From positions 1-64,000 of the forward strand of contig CANRNJ010000002.1 of NCBI GenBank assembly GCA_947631955.1: DNA of 64,000 nucleotides. Reading direction: 5' to 3'. The stretch comes from an uncultured Lachnospiraceae bacterium. GTDB lineage: Bacteria; Bacillota; Clostridia; Lachnospirales; Lachnospiraceae. The position numbers and the translations under genes are program-made. The notes beneath the pieces are model-generated. The model was not told the DNA's origin, did not search any database, and worked only from the letters and a program-made list of their open reading frames with translations. Shown here piece by piece: positions 8,840-17,058 of the stretch (positions within the stretch are counted from its first letter, which is position 1; each line of letters opens with the position of its first letter).

Positions 8840-8895
8840 TGAGCAATATATTTATTACATTTGAGTTCTATTTTATTGTTCTTATGAGCAATATA
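8840..8895. promoter_or_regulatory. Repeated 11-bp motif between ligase and XRE genes
   Basis: TGAGCAATATA occurs at 8840-8850 and again at 8885-8895, 45 bp apart, in the divergent intergenic region. The second copy is about 25 bp before the XRE start codon. This is a plausible operator pair for the 101-aa regulator; function is inferred. Confidence 0.4.
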
Positions 8896-8920
8896 ATGAA
8901 TACAAAATGGAGGTTTTCCA

Positions 8921-9226
8921 ATGGATGTGATAAAACGAATTGATATGTTAATGAAAGAGCGTAATTGGTCAGATTATAAATTATCTGCGGAGTCCGGTCT
9001 TTCTTCGTCCACCATCGCCAATATCCACCGCAGAAACACTGTTCCATCTATCTCTACTTTAGAAGCAATCTGCAATGCATTCGGAATCACTCTGGCACAG
9101 TTTTTTACAGAAAACAGCCATACTGTTCAGTTGAACAAAGAGCAGCAGGATTTGTTTGATCGTTGGATCTCTCTGACCGACCATCAGAAAAGACTTGTTT
9201 ATGAATTGATCAGTGAAATGAAATAA
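8921..9226 (+). CDS. XRE-family transcriptional regulator
   Basis: 101 aa. Cro/CI-type HTH at about residues 5-62 with DYKLSAESGLSSSTIANIHRR and the domain end LEAICNAFGITLAQFF. The short C-terminal tail QDLFDRWISLTDHQKRLVYELI is helical, probably for dimerisation, and is common in small Firmicute regulators. GGAGG lies 8 nt before the ATG. It is transcribed away from the acid-ligase gene and probably controls it and itself. Confidence 0.8.
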   Translation: MDVIKRIDMLMKERNWSDYKLSAESGLSSSTIANIHRRNTVPSISTLEAICNAFGITLAQFFTENSHTVQLNKEQQDLFDRWISLTDHQKRLVYELISEMK

Positions 9227-9264
9227 ACCTTCGTACTGTTTTTATTTAATATATAAATTTTCTA

Positions 9265-9492
9265 CTACAGATAACCGCACCCGCCTTTTTCAGGCGCGTC
9301 TTCTTCCCGAACGTACCTTGCATGAAACGCCATATTGATCTCCCGCAGTTCTTTCCTGCCTTCAATATAATCCTGATACATCTCAGCCAGTCCTGCCATG
9401 CAGCCGTCACAATTAGCTTCAATATTTCCAAGAGAGTCCCTGACGATCCGTTCCCGTTCCTCTCTTGTCGTTTCATTGATCAAATAGCCCAT
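9265..9492 (-). CDS. Small hypothetical protein
   Basis: 75 aa, highly charged and probably all-helical (TTREERERIVRDSLGNIEAN, then MYQDYIEGRKELREINMAF). GAGGG lies 7 nt before the ATG at 9492, supporting this frame over the overlapping one. The layout resembles short antitoxin-like (VbhA-type) proteins, but I do not recognise it and no toxin lies beside it. A diverged fragment of the same gene (AEMYQDYIDGRKELREINMA) survives at 18494-18569, next to the right-hand repeat. Confidence 0.6.
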   Translation of the reverse strand: MGYLINETTREERERIVRDSLGNIEANCDGCMAGLAEMYQDYIEGRKELREINMAFHARYVREEDAPEKGGCGYL

Positions 9493-9590
9493 AATCTTTC
9501 CCTCGTTATATTAACAACACAAAATTATTTCATGAAATGTAACGCGATATACTCATATGCAGGATTGCCGGATCTGCACTTATGGAAAAA

Positions 9591-9950
9591 TTAAAATCCT
9601 TCCTCTCCATCCCGGTATTGTTCTCCCTCTTCTGAAACGCTGCTGATTCCAAACAATATCTGCATAAAATCCTGTTTTCCGTTCAAAACACGGACAATCT
9701 TCACGATTTCATTTTCCATTCGATAAAAAACATAATCCGGCTTGACTGCCAGATAACGGTAATCCGTCGGATATTCTATCGTATTCCCCAAATCAAGTCC
9801 CTCATCAGGGAACATTTCCAACTGCTTGATAGTTGACAGGATATCCCGAAGGCATACTTTCGCTCTTTCTTCCCTGAACTGATCTGTCACATATCTTTTG
9901 ATTTCCTGCAGATCCTCTAATGCTTTTGGTGCATATTTTAACTTTGGCAT
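9591..9950 (-). CDS. RelE/ParE-family toxin
   Basis: 119 aa. The fold is recognisable from KYAPKALEDLQEIKRYVTDQ at the N-terminus, the central LGNTIEYPTDYRYLAVKPDYVFYRME strands and KIVRVLNGKQDFMQILFG at the C-terminus, the usual ParE/RelE pattern. It starts 1 nt after the antitoxin stop codon, the standard antitoxin-first operon. Such toxins block gyrase (ParE) or cleave mRNA on the ribosome (RelE); which applies cannot be told. The last about 15 residues are an acidic tail not typical of the family. Confidence 0.85.
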   Translation of the reverse strand: MPKLKYAPKALEDLQEIKRYVTDQFREERAKVCLRDILSTIKQLEMFPDEGLDLGNTIEYPTDYRYLAVKPDYVFYRMENEIVKIVRVLNGKQDFMQILFGISSVSEEGEQYRDGEEGF

Positions 9951-9951
9951 A

Positions 9952-10197
9952 CTATAACCCCAATGCAGCCTCCGCTTCCTCTGCCGCCAACCAACCTTGC
10001 TCTCTGGCTGACTGCTCTCCTTCCTCCAATTTCGCCATGAGCTGCAGCGCGGCTTTCAGCCTGTCCAATTCCCCTATCTCTACAATGGCGTATGCGCCCC
10101 TTCCATTTCGTGTCAGATATACCGGCTGATCTTTTTTCACTTCTTTCAGCACTTCCGTATAATTTCGCAAATCCGATATAGGCTTAATGTTTGGCAT
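9952..10197 (-). CDS. Phd/YefM-family antitoxin
   Basis: 81 aa. N-terminal Phd/YefM DNA-binding domain, NIKPISDLRNYTEVLKEVKKDQPVYLTRNGRGAYAIVEI, followed by a helical, acidic C-terminal region that would wrap the toxin. The start is set at 10197 because AAGGAG lies 9 nt before it; the upstream ATG at 10206 directly abuts that ribosome-binding site. It forms an operon with the RelE/ParE toxin and is expected to repress it. Confidence 0.88.
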   Translation of the reverse strand: MPNIKPISDLRNYTEVLKEVKKDQPVYLTRNGRGAYAIVEIGELDRLKAALQLMAKLEEGEQSAREQGWLAAEEAEAALGL

Positions 10198-10368
10198 AGT
10201 CTTCATCTCCTTTACATTATAGTATATGCGGTTCGAATATAAATAGCAAGGAAATTAACATGCGAATTTACAGCGTGATATGCAGTAAGAAAATATTGTA
10301 CTTTTTCTCAGAACATTGATATAAAATTCTTTCTGACACTATATTTAACAATCACAAAGGAGAAACTT

Positions 10369-11289
10369 ATGAACACACTACAATCGCAAATATCCGACTA
10401 CCTGCATTTCTGCCAGATCCACAGAAGACTTGATCTCAAAACACTGAAAGCATACCAGATCGATCTAAGGCAGTTCGCCGGTCAAGTCACTAAAAACGAC
10501 GCCCAAACAATCAGCCCCGGCGATTTAGAAAATTTTATTGCACACCTGCACCAAAACTACAAGTCTAAAACAGTAAAAAGAAAGATCGCATCTCTCAAAG
10601 CTTTCTTCCACTATCTCGAATACAAAGATCTGATCACAATAAATCCATTCAACAAAATCCAAATCAAATTCCGGGAGCCTTCCGTCTTACCCAAAACCAT
10701 ACCGCTTCCCATTGTTGAAGCTTTATTATCCACCATATACAGCCAACAGCTTACGGCTCCCACGCCCTATCAAAGGAAAAACGCTCTGAGAGATGCCGCT
10801 GTCATAGAAACGCTCTTTGCAACCGGAATGAGGATTTCAGAGCTGTGCTCTCTGCGGCTTCAGGATGTGAATCTCTACGAATATACTATCCTGATCCATG
10901 GAAAAGGCTCTAAACAACGTATGATCCAGATCGGGAACGCCTCTGTCATCCAGACTTTACAAAAATACCAGGAAATGTATGCCCGGCCGATCCACAACTC
11001 CGGCCATTTCTTCGTCAATCAGGACGGCAGCGTATTTTCCGACCAGTCAGTCCGGCGGATGATAAACAAATACGCCGCTCTTTCCGGCATAGAACAGCAC
11101 ATCACCCCTCACATGTTCCGTCATACTTTTGCCACTTCTCTGTTGGAAGCGGATGTGGATATAAGGTATATTCAGGAGATGTTGGGACACAGTTCGATCA
11201 ATATCACGGAAATCTATACGCATGTCGCAACGGCAAAGCAGCGGGATATCCTTGCGACCAGACATCCGAGGAACCGTTTTAAGATATAA
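10369..11289 (+). CDS. Tyrosine recombinase (XerC/XerD type)
   Basis: 306 aa. The N-terminal SAM-like core-binding domain (residues 1-90) is followed by the catalytic domain with the full set: Arg155 (TGMRISELCSL), Lys182 (GKGSKQR), His248 and Arg251 (HMFRHTFA), His274 (LGHSS) and nucleophile Tyr283 (EIYTHV). AAAGGAG precedes the ATG. Its terminator ends 2 bp before the left 22-bp inverted repeat of the neighbouring two-gene cassette, so it is the obvious candidate to recombine those repeats. Recombinases of this type in Clostridia are known to invert promoter switches. It could instead be a relic of island integration; the two roles are not exclusive. Confidence 0.92.
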   Translation: MNTLQSQISDYLHFCQIHRRLDLKTLKAYQIDLRQFAGQVTKNDAQTISPGDLENFIAHLHQNYKSKTVKRKIASLKAFFHYLEYKDLITINPFNKIQIKFREPSVLPKTIPLPIVEALLSTIYSQQLTAPTPYQRKNALRDAAVIETLFATGMRISELCSLRLQDVNLYEYTILIHGKGSKQRMIQIGNASVIQTLQKYQEMYARPIHNSGHFFVNQDGSVFSDQSVRRMINKYAALSGIEQHITPHMFRHTFATSLLEADVDIRYIQEMLGHSSINITEIYTHVATAKQRDILATRHPRNRFKI

Positions 11290-11296
11290 GGTGAGC

Positions 11297-11335
11297 GGGC
11301 AGCAATTTCGTTGGGGATTGCTGCCTGGTGTTTTT
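11297..11335 (+). terminator. Strong terminator of the recombinase gene
   Basis: GGCAGCAAT (11298-11306) pairs with ATTGCTGCC (11317-11325), followed by TGGTGTTTTT. It lies directly outside the left inverted repeat, so readthrough from the recombinase gene into the cassette should be blocked. Confidence 0.85.
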
Positions 11336-11336
11336 G

Positions 11337-11358
11337 ATGGATAATAAGGAATTATCCG
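11337..11358. repeat. Left 22-bp inverted repeat of the two-gene cassette
   Basis: Perfect inverse of 16727-16748. The element contains 7-bp arms GGATAAT and ATTATCC around a 5-bp centre AAGGA. This arm-spacer-arm layout is typical of a tyrosine-recombinase crossover site. No third copy was found in the window. Confidence 0.92.
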
Positions 11359-11388
11359 TTGGAATTAAGATTTATATGGGAGGAGCAT

Positions 11389-13758
11389 ATGAAAAATCTT
11401 TTAATCATTTCTCTGCATGCAGATCCTTCAATGCCGCCCGGAGTTGGTGAGTGGGGTGGCACGCACACTTATATGAGAGAACTTTTAACAGAATTATATG
11501 ATACTGATTATAATGTAATTTTAATAACAAGAAAAGTATATCCAAATGAGGAAACTGTCGAACAAATATCACCATTCTGTCGTATTTTACGGCTTACACT
11601 CGGCATTTTTGAAAATTTTGATAAACGTGACTTGTATGAATTACATGAAGTTACCTTTCTTCAAGTCCTTGATAAATTAAATGAATTAAAATTTATTCCA
11701 GATATTATTCATAGTGTATATTGGAATTCTGGACATTTGGCAATGCGCTTATCAAATCTATGGAATATTCCATATGTACATAGCGTAATTTCGAATGGAA
11801 AAGGAAGGAATGAGCATGGTGCCATCGGAACCGCCCCACATCGTATTGAGATTGAAACACAAGTATTTACTCATGCTTCTATTATTTTATGTGTAGCAGA
11901 AAGTGAAAAGGCCGAAATTTGCAAGTATTATGAAATACAACCTTCAAAAGTTGTTGTCGCAGGACAATATATCCATCCGGCTTTTATATCTGCGTCACAT
12001 GATTCTTTTGGTTCGCCGCGTAAATCAGGTATCCATTATAAAGTTGAATCCATTTATTTTTCTCCTTATCTCCAAACAGAAATAACCACCGGGGAATGGT
12101 GGAAAAAGCAAGTATTTACATATACAGGTAGACTTAGTATAGATAAGGGGATATCATATATTGTGCAGGCATGGTATCATCTTCAACAAAAATACCATAA
12201 ATCGTGTCCGCCTCTATGGATAATTGGAGGGAGCCCCGCAGATATAGAAAATATCCGTTTTCAGCTCGGAATATCAGAACGAGAACTATCAAGATTAGAG
12301 AATAACAGACAAATTATATGGTGGGGATTTTTAGATGAAAATGGTATTAGCACTATTTATAGTAAAACATTGGCATTAATAACACATTCAAAATATGAGC
12401 CGGGCGGACGTGTCGCAGTAGAAGCAATGTGTGAAGGAATACCTGTTTTAGCGACCCCTAATGGATTTGCACTAGATGTTATTCATAATTGGATTAATGG
12501 TTTTTTGATTCCGTACGGTGACATTTCTACACTCGAAGTACGAATGGAACATTTTATAAAACAACCTTACCTATCAAACTGTATGGGGCAACAAGCCCGT
12601 CAGACTGGGTTAGACACTTTAAGGAACTGGAACTTTAGAAATAAACATTTAGCTGCCTATGTAGCTGCAATTGAAGGCAATGCATTTAAGGAAGACTCTC
12701 ATAAAAAGCCTGAATTAAATCCTAATTTCAGAATACCATTAACTTATCCATTTAATATGTATTTGGTTGATAAATCTGATATTTTACAGATTATGCATGA
12801 CAACGGAATTACAGATGTTATTTCCATTGTGAATTGCTCAAATAGTTCTTCTGCAAGTTGGACTGTAGAATGTTCTGAGAGAAATTACTTTATAAAAATG
12901 CCCTATGACCGAATGAATTACTCTTCCCTTTGGTCAGAAGAAAAAGAACAACCACTAGTTATTAGTTCCTTAAAGCGTTACCGTGCCGAACTTGGAGCAA
13001 CTGCATTTCACGGAATTCCAACGCTGCTAGGAAAGCACGAGCCAAGACATGCACTCATTAGGGAGAAATATGAGAACATGGATATTCCTTTAGATCAGCA
13101 ATTAACTTATGCTCTACATGCGATAAATAATTTTTATGAGAGTAATCCTCTTTCTAACCCCCAATACATGCAACATCTAAATAAACTAATACAGCAAGAA
13201 ACAAATTATCAAAAAATTGATAATTTTTACAAAAAAATAGTATCCTCTAATTATCCATGGCAATATTATTATAATGATTATTCTCTCCGAGTAGAATTAT
13301 TGCGTTGGAACCATTATTACAACCTTTTATCCACAGTACAGCAGGAGCTTATTATGTCAATATATCCAAAAGCATTTCATGCAGCAAACACGCTCGCGTT
13401 GGAAGAATCTAATTTGCAACCAGTATTAAATCATGGTGGATTCGATTACAAAAATCTTATTTTCAATCCGCAGGTTATTTTATTGGATAACGAAAAACTT
13501 CACCCAGGTTGGCCTGGAATTGATTATGCCGACTTTCTTCTTGCTTTTGTAGTAAAAAACTATGTTTCAAAAGAATCAATAAATTTATGGGAAAATATAC
13601 TTAAATCAGTGCCTAATTTGCATATTTCGAACTCAATACTTGGAGGATGGCTCCTTTTAGGTATTTGCAAAGAATTGGTATCAGAAGCAGCACGTTTAAA
13701 CCCTATTTCCACATCATTAAAAAAGAGAAGTAACATCTTGTTGCAGATCTTCCAATAA
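11389..13758 (+). CDS. GT4 glycosyltransferase fused to a kinase-like domain
   Basis: 789 aa, cytoplasmic. Residues 1 to about 430 form a GT-B glycosyltransferase of family 4, with N-terminal GVGEWGGTHTYMRELL, TGRLSIDKGI and the donor-site E-x7-E in KYEPGGRVAVEAM. The C-terminal part (about 470-789) resembles aminoglycoside/choline-kinase folds: NHGGFDYKNLIFN aligns with the Brenner loop, followed by an Asp in ILLDNEKLHPGWPGIDYADFL. The usual catalytic Asp two residues after His is Gly, so it may be a pseudokinase. Start 11389 is set by GGGAGGA 6 nt upstream. No promoter is visible between it and the adjacent inverted repeat. Its stop codon abuts that of the convergent STAND gene. Substrate unknown; AT-rich, so probably acquired. 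Confidence 0.75.
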   Translation: MKNLLIISLHADPSMPPGVGEWGGTHTYMRELLTELYDTDYNVILITRKVYPNEETVEQISPFCRILRLTLGIFENFDKRDLYELHEVTFLQVLDKLNELKFIPDIIHSVYWNSGHLAMRLSNLWNIPYVHSVISNGKGRNEHGAIGTAPHRIEIETQVFTHASIILCVAESEKAEICKYYEIQPSKVVVAGQYIHPAFISASHDSFGSPRKSGIHYKVESIYFSPYLQTEITTGEWWKKQVFTYTGRLSIDKGISYIVQAWYHLQQKYHKSCPPLWIIGGSPADIENIRFQLGISERELSRLENNRQIIWWGFLDENGISTIYSKTLALITHSKYEPGGRVAVEAMCEGIPVLATPNGFALDVIHNWINGFLIPYGDISTLEVRMEHFIKQPYLSNCMGQQARQTGLDTLRNWNFRNKHLAAYVAAIEGNAFKEDSHKKPELNPNFRIPLTYPFNMYLVDKSDILQIMHDNGITDVISIVNCSNSSSASWTVECSERNYFIKMPYDRMNYSSLWSEEKEQPLVISSLKRYRAELGATAFHGIPTLLGKHEPRHALIREKYENMDIPLDQQLTYALHAINNFYESNPLSNPQYMQHLNKLIQQETNYQKIDNFYKKIVSSNYPWQYYYNDYSLRVELLRWNHYYNLLSTVQQELIMSIYPKAFHAANTLALEESNLQPVLNHGGFDYKNLIFNPQVILLDNEKLHPGWPGIDYADFLLAFVVKNYVSKESINLWENILKSVPNLHISNSILGGWLLLGICKELVSEAARLNPISTSLKKRSNILLQIFQ

Positions 13759-16707
13759 TCAGCCAGTTACTAATACTATGCCGTTACAGTATTTAACCTT
13801 ATTCTGAAAGCATTTTTTCCAATTTATTGCCTGACAAAGTTGGTTAAAATCATCCCGTATTGAAATACTTTCAAGCCGGATTAAAATGCTTTCTACATCC
13901 CCTTCTAACTCATGTAAATACATTAATATTAATAATAAACTCTGATAAGGCACTGATATGTTGTCTGATTTTATTTTCTTGGTAAAATCAGGCAACAAGA
14001 TATTTACAACCTGTAGAATCAGGGCTTTTGCTTTCTTTTTATCGCCTTGGTCTAATAATACACTTGCTTGGTTCAGTAGGACTCTCCATCTATAAATAGC
14101 GGCTTTTGAAAGTTCCAAATAAAAATCACTTTCTTTAAAAAGATTCAACCCCTCTATATATTTGCCATTAGCCACTTTACAGCAACCTAATATATTTAAC
14201 GCCCTTCCCATTTGAATATGAATACCTAGTGTAGAGGCAATGCTCAAGCTTTCCTCCGCCCATATTTTTGCAATGTCATATTCTTGTGCTAAGAAATTGG
14301 ACATAGCAATATCAATTCTTGTATGTATAATTTCCAAAAATGGATAGGCTTTCCCTTTTACAATATCTAAAAGTTCACTATATTTTTTTACTGCTTCTAA
14401 TGGTTTTTCTTTAAGTAGGCGATTTCCTTCCTGCGATAAATAGGCGGCGCGAGCGTTGTATGACTCAGGATATTTTTCAATTCCTTCTTTAAAAAAATTT
14501 GTGGCGGCATTCCCTCCTTCAAGCATTTTTAAAGATAAACCATGTGCAGAATATATACGCCCTACAATATCATCGTTCAAATTAAAAATACAAAATATAT
14601 TTGGCAAATTATCATATAGTTCTTTACTAATCCGATACGCGTCATCAAACAATCCTGCTATAAATTTTTTATGCCATGTAAATAAAGAATAATCATACCA
14701 TTCCTTGCAGGATGTATAATCAGGAGCGTGTAATATAATTGACTCTTTTGCTAGTTGATAAAAATATTCATATTCCTTTTCATTATCTGCATGAAGTTCA
14801 TATATACAATGTAAGATTTTTATCAAAACATGAACTTTCATACTTTTTTCGCTAGTTGAAAGTATCCTTTTATTATTTACTTTTTCAATATATTTTTTAC
14901 CAACTGCTATTGATTGTTTATATTGTTGCGAGTCTTCATACAGCGACATAACATACATTGTATAATCACCAATATTATTATCTTGTTCTAATATATATAG
15001 TAATTCTAACTGGATAAATGGATACTTGGCATCATTTTTTTCTTGTATAATGGGCAATAATTTTTGTGCTGCTTTCATTTGTTCCAATGGTTGCGATGTT
15101 GCTTTTATTGCTGATAAAAGCCGCAAATGGGAACACTGAAGATTATTATCTTTAAGCTTAAACAACCTACTATCAATGGCAATCTCATATATTTCATCTG
15201 TATGCGTTCCCCAATAATCGCTTAATAATATATAAGGAATTTCACCGTTTAAAAGCAATGTCATTTCTAGCAATTCTGAAATTAAAGAATTGGTTCTGTA
15301 TTTTGAAATCAGAGAAACTGCTTCTCTATTGGCATCAATACCTTGATCATTCCAAAAAATTTCGCGTTCCTCATTAGACATTTTCTTCAATTCCCTAACA
15401 TTTACTGAAATCTGTTTAAGATACTCTAATGCGTTTTTAATTTTAAGTGGATTGTTTTCTAGCATATCACCGAATTGTTTACAAGAATCCTTATCCATTT
15501 TTATGTGTTTTCTAATAAGTTTATATATCACATCTTCAGATAATGGCTCTACAGAATATACAAGTGTATTTTTCTTGATTATCTTGTAATAATCATTGGA
15601 ACATTTAATATCATCCGCCAGAATAAACGGTTTTCTGAGTTCAAGCAGAATCCGTATTCCATTTTTTCTCATTTGTTCAATAAGTTCTAAGAGAAAATCT
15701 ACACATTCTATGGTAAGTGAATCCACATTTTCAAAAAAAATCGCTAAATGAAAAAAATCGCTTTTATCTTGTAATATGGCATTCAAATATTTGAGCAGAT
15801 AATGACGATAAATATCATTTGCTCCTTCATACTCATAAGTATCCATTACCAAAATATGCTTAACAGCATTTGAGATATCTGCATCAACACAATCTCCATT
15901 TATCGCTATTAATCTGTCAATATACATATTTAAATTTATATCTTCTAAAACGGCATCTAAAGAAACACCCCAAACTGCTTCTAAAACTTTTAAATATAAT
16001 ATTCTGGAACTAGTACATAAACTCAAATTAATTTTTTGTGTATCAAATTTCTTTTTCTGTAATTCATCACATATCTTATCAATCAGAACGCTTTTCCCAA
16101 TTCCCTCTGTGCCAGAAATAATAATTTTGTTATTTGAAATAAGGACTTCATTCACTATATTTGATATAAGTTCCTTCCTTTGAGCATCAAGTAAACAAGT
16201 GTCTTTTGTTATGGTATTGTTTGATTGGTGAATTTCATGTGCATCCAGAGAGATAATTTTACTTTCTAAATTAGACAGGCAAGATTCGTTTGTCTTGCAG
16301 GCTTTTATTAAATATGATTTATTATTATGAATATAATCCTTGAGTTTTATATTATCTACGCTTACGATTGCTAATTCTGTTCGCTTATTGAAATTTTCAA
16401 TTTCTTTTTTTGTTTGTGGTGCTAATTCTATATTAGTAGCAATATACAATTTATTAGCAGAAGAATTAAAAGCAATAATAATCGCCTTTGCACAATCACT
16501 TAATGGTAATGAAGATTGTGATTCCCTGTATTTGGCTTCCATCATTATTTTTCTATATAGTGCTTTATTGTCAGAAGGAATGATCCATATGCCATCATAT
16601 CCTGAATCATGCGAATCTACGGTATGTTCACTTTTTATAGTTTTTTTATACAACTGTGAAACATACTCATAGGCTACACTCTCAAATAGTTTCCATGTTT
16701 TATTCAT
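13759..16707 (-). CDS. STAND ATPase with N-terminal PD-(D/E)XK nuclease domain and TPR-like C-terminus
   Basis: 982 aa. Residues 1 to about 130 look like an Mrr-type restriction-endonuclease domain: Asp38 in SGYDGIW and Glu57-x-Lys59 in MEAKYRES give the PD-(D/E)XK site. A STAND/NACHT-like ATPase follows, with Walker A GTEGIGKS (about 199-206), acidic LAIFFENVDSL in the Walker B position, and winged-helix-like regions. The C-terminal 400 residues are helical repeats with TPR character (ALNILGCCKVANGKYIEGLNLF). The architecture is that of bacterial NLR-like defence proteins, where the repeats sense phage and the nuclease is the effector; that role is inferred. ATG 16707 is preferred (AGGTGA 5 nt upstream) over a GTG at 16716. 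A promoter outside the right inverted repeat reads into it. Confidence 0.75.
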   Translation of the reverse strand: MNKTWKLFESVAYEYVSQLYKKTIKSEHTVDSHDSGYDGIWIIPSDNKALYRKIMMEAKYRESQSSLPLSDCAKAIIIAFNSSANKLYIATNIELAPQTKKEIENFNKRTELAIVSVDNIKLKDYIHNNKSYLIKACKTNESCLSNLESKIISLDAHEIHQSNNTITKDTCLLDAQRKELISNIVNEVLISNNKIIISGTEGIGKSVLIDKICDELQKKKFDTQKINLSLCTSSRILYLKVLEAVWGVSLDAVLEDINLNMYIDRLIAINGDCVDADISNAVKHILVMDTYEYEGANDIYRHYLLKYLNAILQDKSDFFHLAIFFENVDSLTIECVDFLLELIEQMRKNGIRILLELRKPFILADDIKCSNDYYKIIKKNTLVYSVEPLSEDVIYKLIRKHIKMDKDSCKQFGDMLENNPLKIKNALEYLKQISVNVRELKKMSNEEREIFWNDQGIDANREAVSLISKYRTNSLISELLEMTLLLNGEIPYILLSDYWGTHTDEIYEIAIDSRLFKLKDNNLQCSHLRLLSAIKATSQPLEQMKAAQKLLPIIQEKNDAKYPFIQLELLYILEQDNNIGDYTMYVMSLYEDSQQYKQSIAVGKKYIEKVNNKRILSTSEKSMKVHVLIKILHCIYELHADNEKEYEYFYQLAKESIILHAPDYTSCKEWYDYSLFTWHKKFIAGLFDDAYRISKELYDNLPNIFCIFNLNDDIVGRIYSAHGLSLKMLEGGNAATNFFKEGIEKYPESYNARAAYLSQEGNRLLKEKPLEAVKKYSELLDIVKGKAYPFLEIIHTRIDIAMSNFLAQEYDIAKIWAEESLSIASTLGIHIQMGRALNILGCCKVANGKYIEGLNLFKESDFYLELSKAAIYRWRVLLNQASVLLDQGDKKKAKALILQVVNILLPDFTKKIKSDNISVPYQSLLLILMYLHELEGDVESILIRLESISIRDDFNQLCQAINWKKCFQNKVKYCNGIVLVTG

Positions 16708-16726
16708 AATTCTCACCTGTTTCTAG

Positions 16727-16748
16727 CGGATAATTCCTTATTATCCAT
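16727..16748. repeat. Right 22-bp inverted repeat of the two-gene cassette
   Basis: Exact reverse complement of 11337-11358. It lies 19 bp upstream of the STAND gene start codon and within the predicted 5' leader of its transcript. Confidence 0.92.
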
Positions 16749-16772
16749 AATGTATCTACAAATATCGTTTTA

Positions 16773-16801
16773 ATATTACAACAAACCATAGACACTTTCA
16801 A
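16773..16801 (-). promoter_or_regulatory. Promoter outside the right inverted repeat, pointing into the cassette
   Basis: On the minus strand, TTGAAA (16796-16801) and TAATAT (16773-16778) are separated by exactly 17 bp. The predicted start site, near 16766, lies about 18 bp before the inverted repeat. Whichever gene stands next to the right repeat would be expressed from it. Confidence 0.6.
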
Positions 16802-16829
16802 CCTTTTTTTACAAGATAACTCTTTTTTT

Positions 16830-17058
16830 ACCCCCCCCCACATATCCTTCAATCTTCTGCACAAAATATTGTGCATTTCTCAGCTGTTCTTCTGCCTCTG
16901 CTTTTCTGCCGCATAAAAATCATCATAATCCGATTTTTCTCTGCAGAGCGAACTGTCTTTAATGATTGCCGCCAGTCCTCTATCCAGAACTTCTGTTTTT
17001 AAATATTCTTTGGCAAAAAAGGCGATCACTCTGCCAGTTCTTTCAGGCTGCCTTCCAT
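16830..17058 (-). pseudogene. Broken HEPN-domain gene, partner of the downstream MNT gene
   Basis: From an ATG at 17058 overlapping the end of the MNT gene, the frame reads MEGSLKELAE and then stops. Remaining sequence encodes RVIAFFAKEYLKTEVLDRGL and SDYDDFYAAEK, then after a frameshift EAEEQLRNAQYFVQKIEGYV, which is typical of UPF0332-type HEPN proteins. The N-terminal part is largely deleted. The remnant runs into a tract of about nine C near 16831. This is the second dead HEPN partner in the island. Confidence 0.75.

Noticed and set aside
11337-16748. Two-gene cassette as a transposon with terminal inverted repeats
   Set aside because: No transposase lies inside the repeats and no target-site duplication flanks them; the external recombinase, promoter and terminator fit an inversion switch better.
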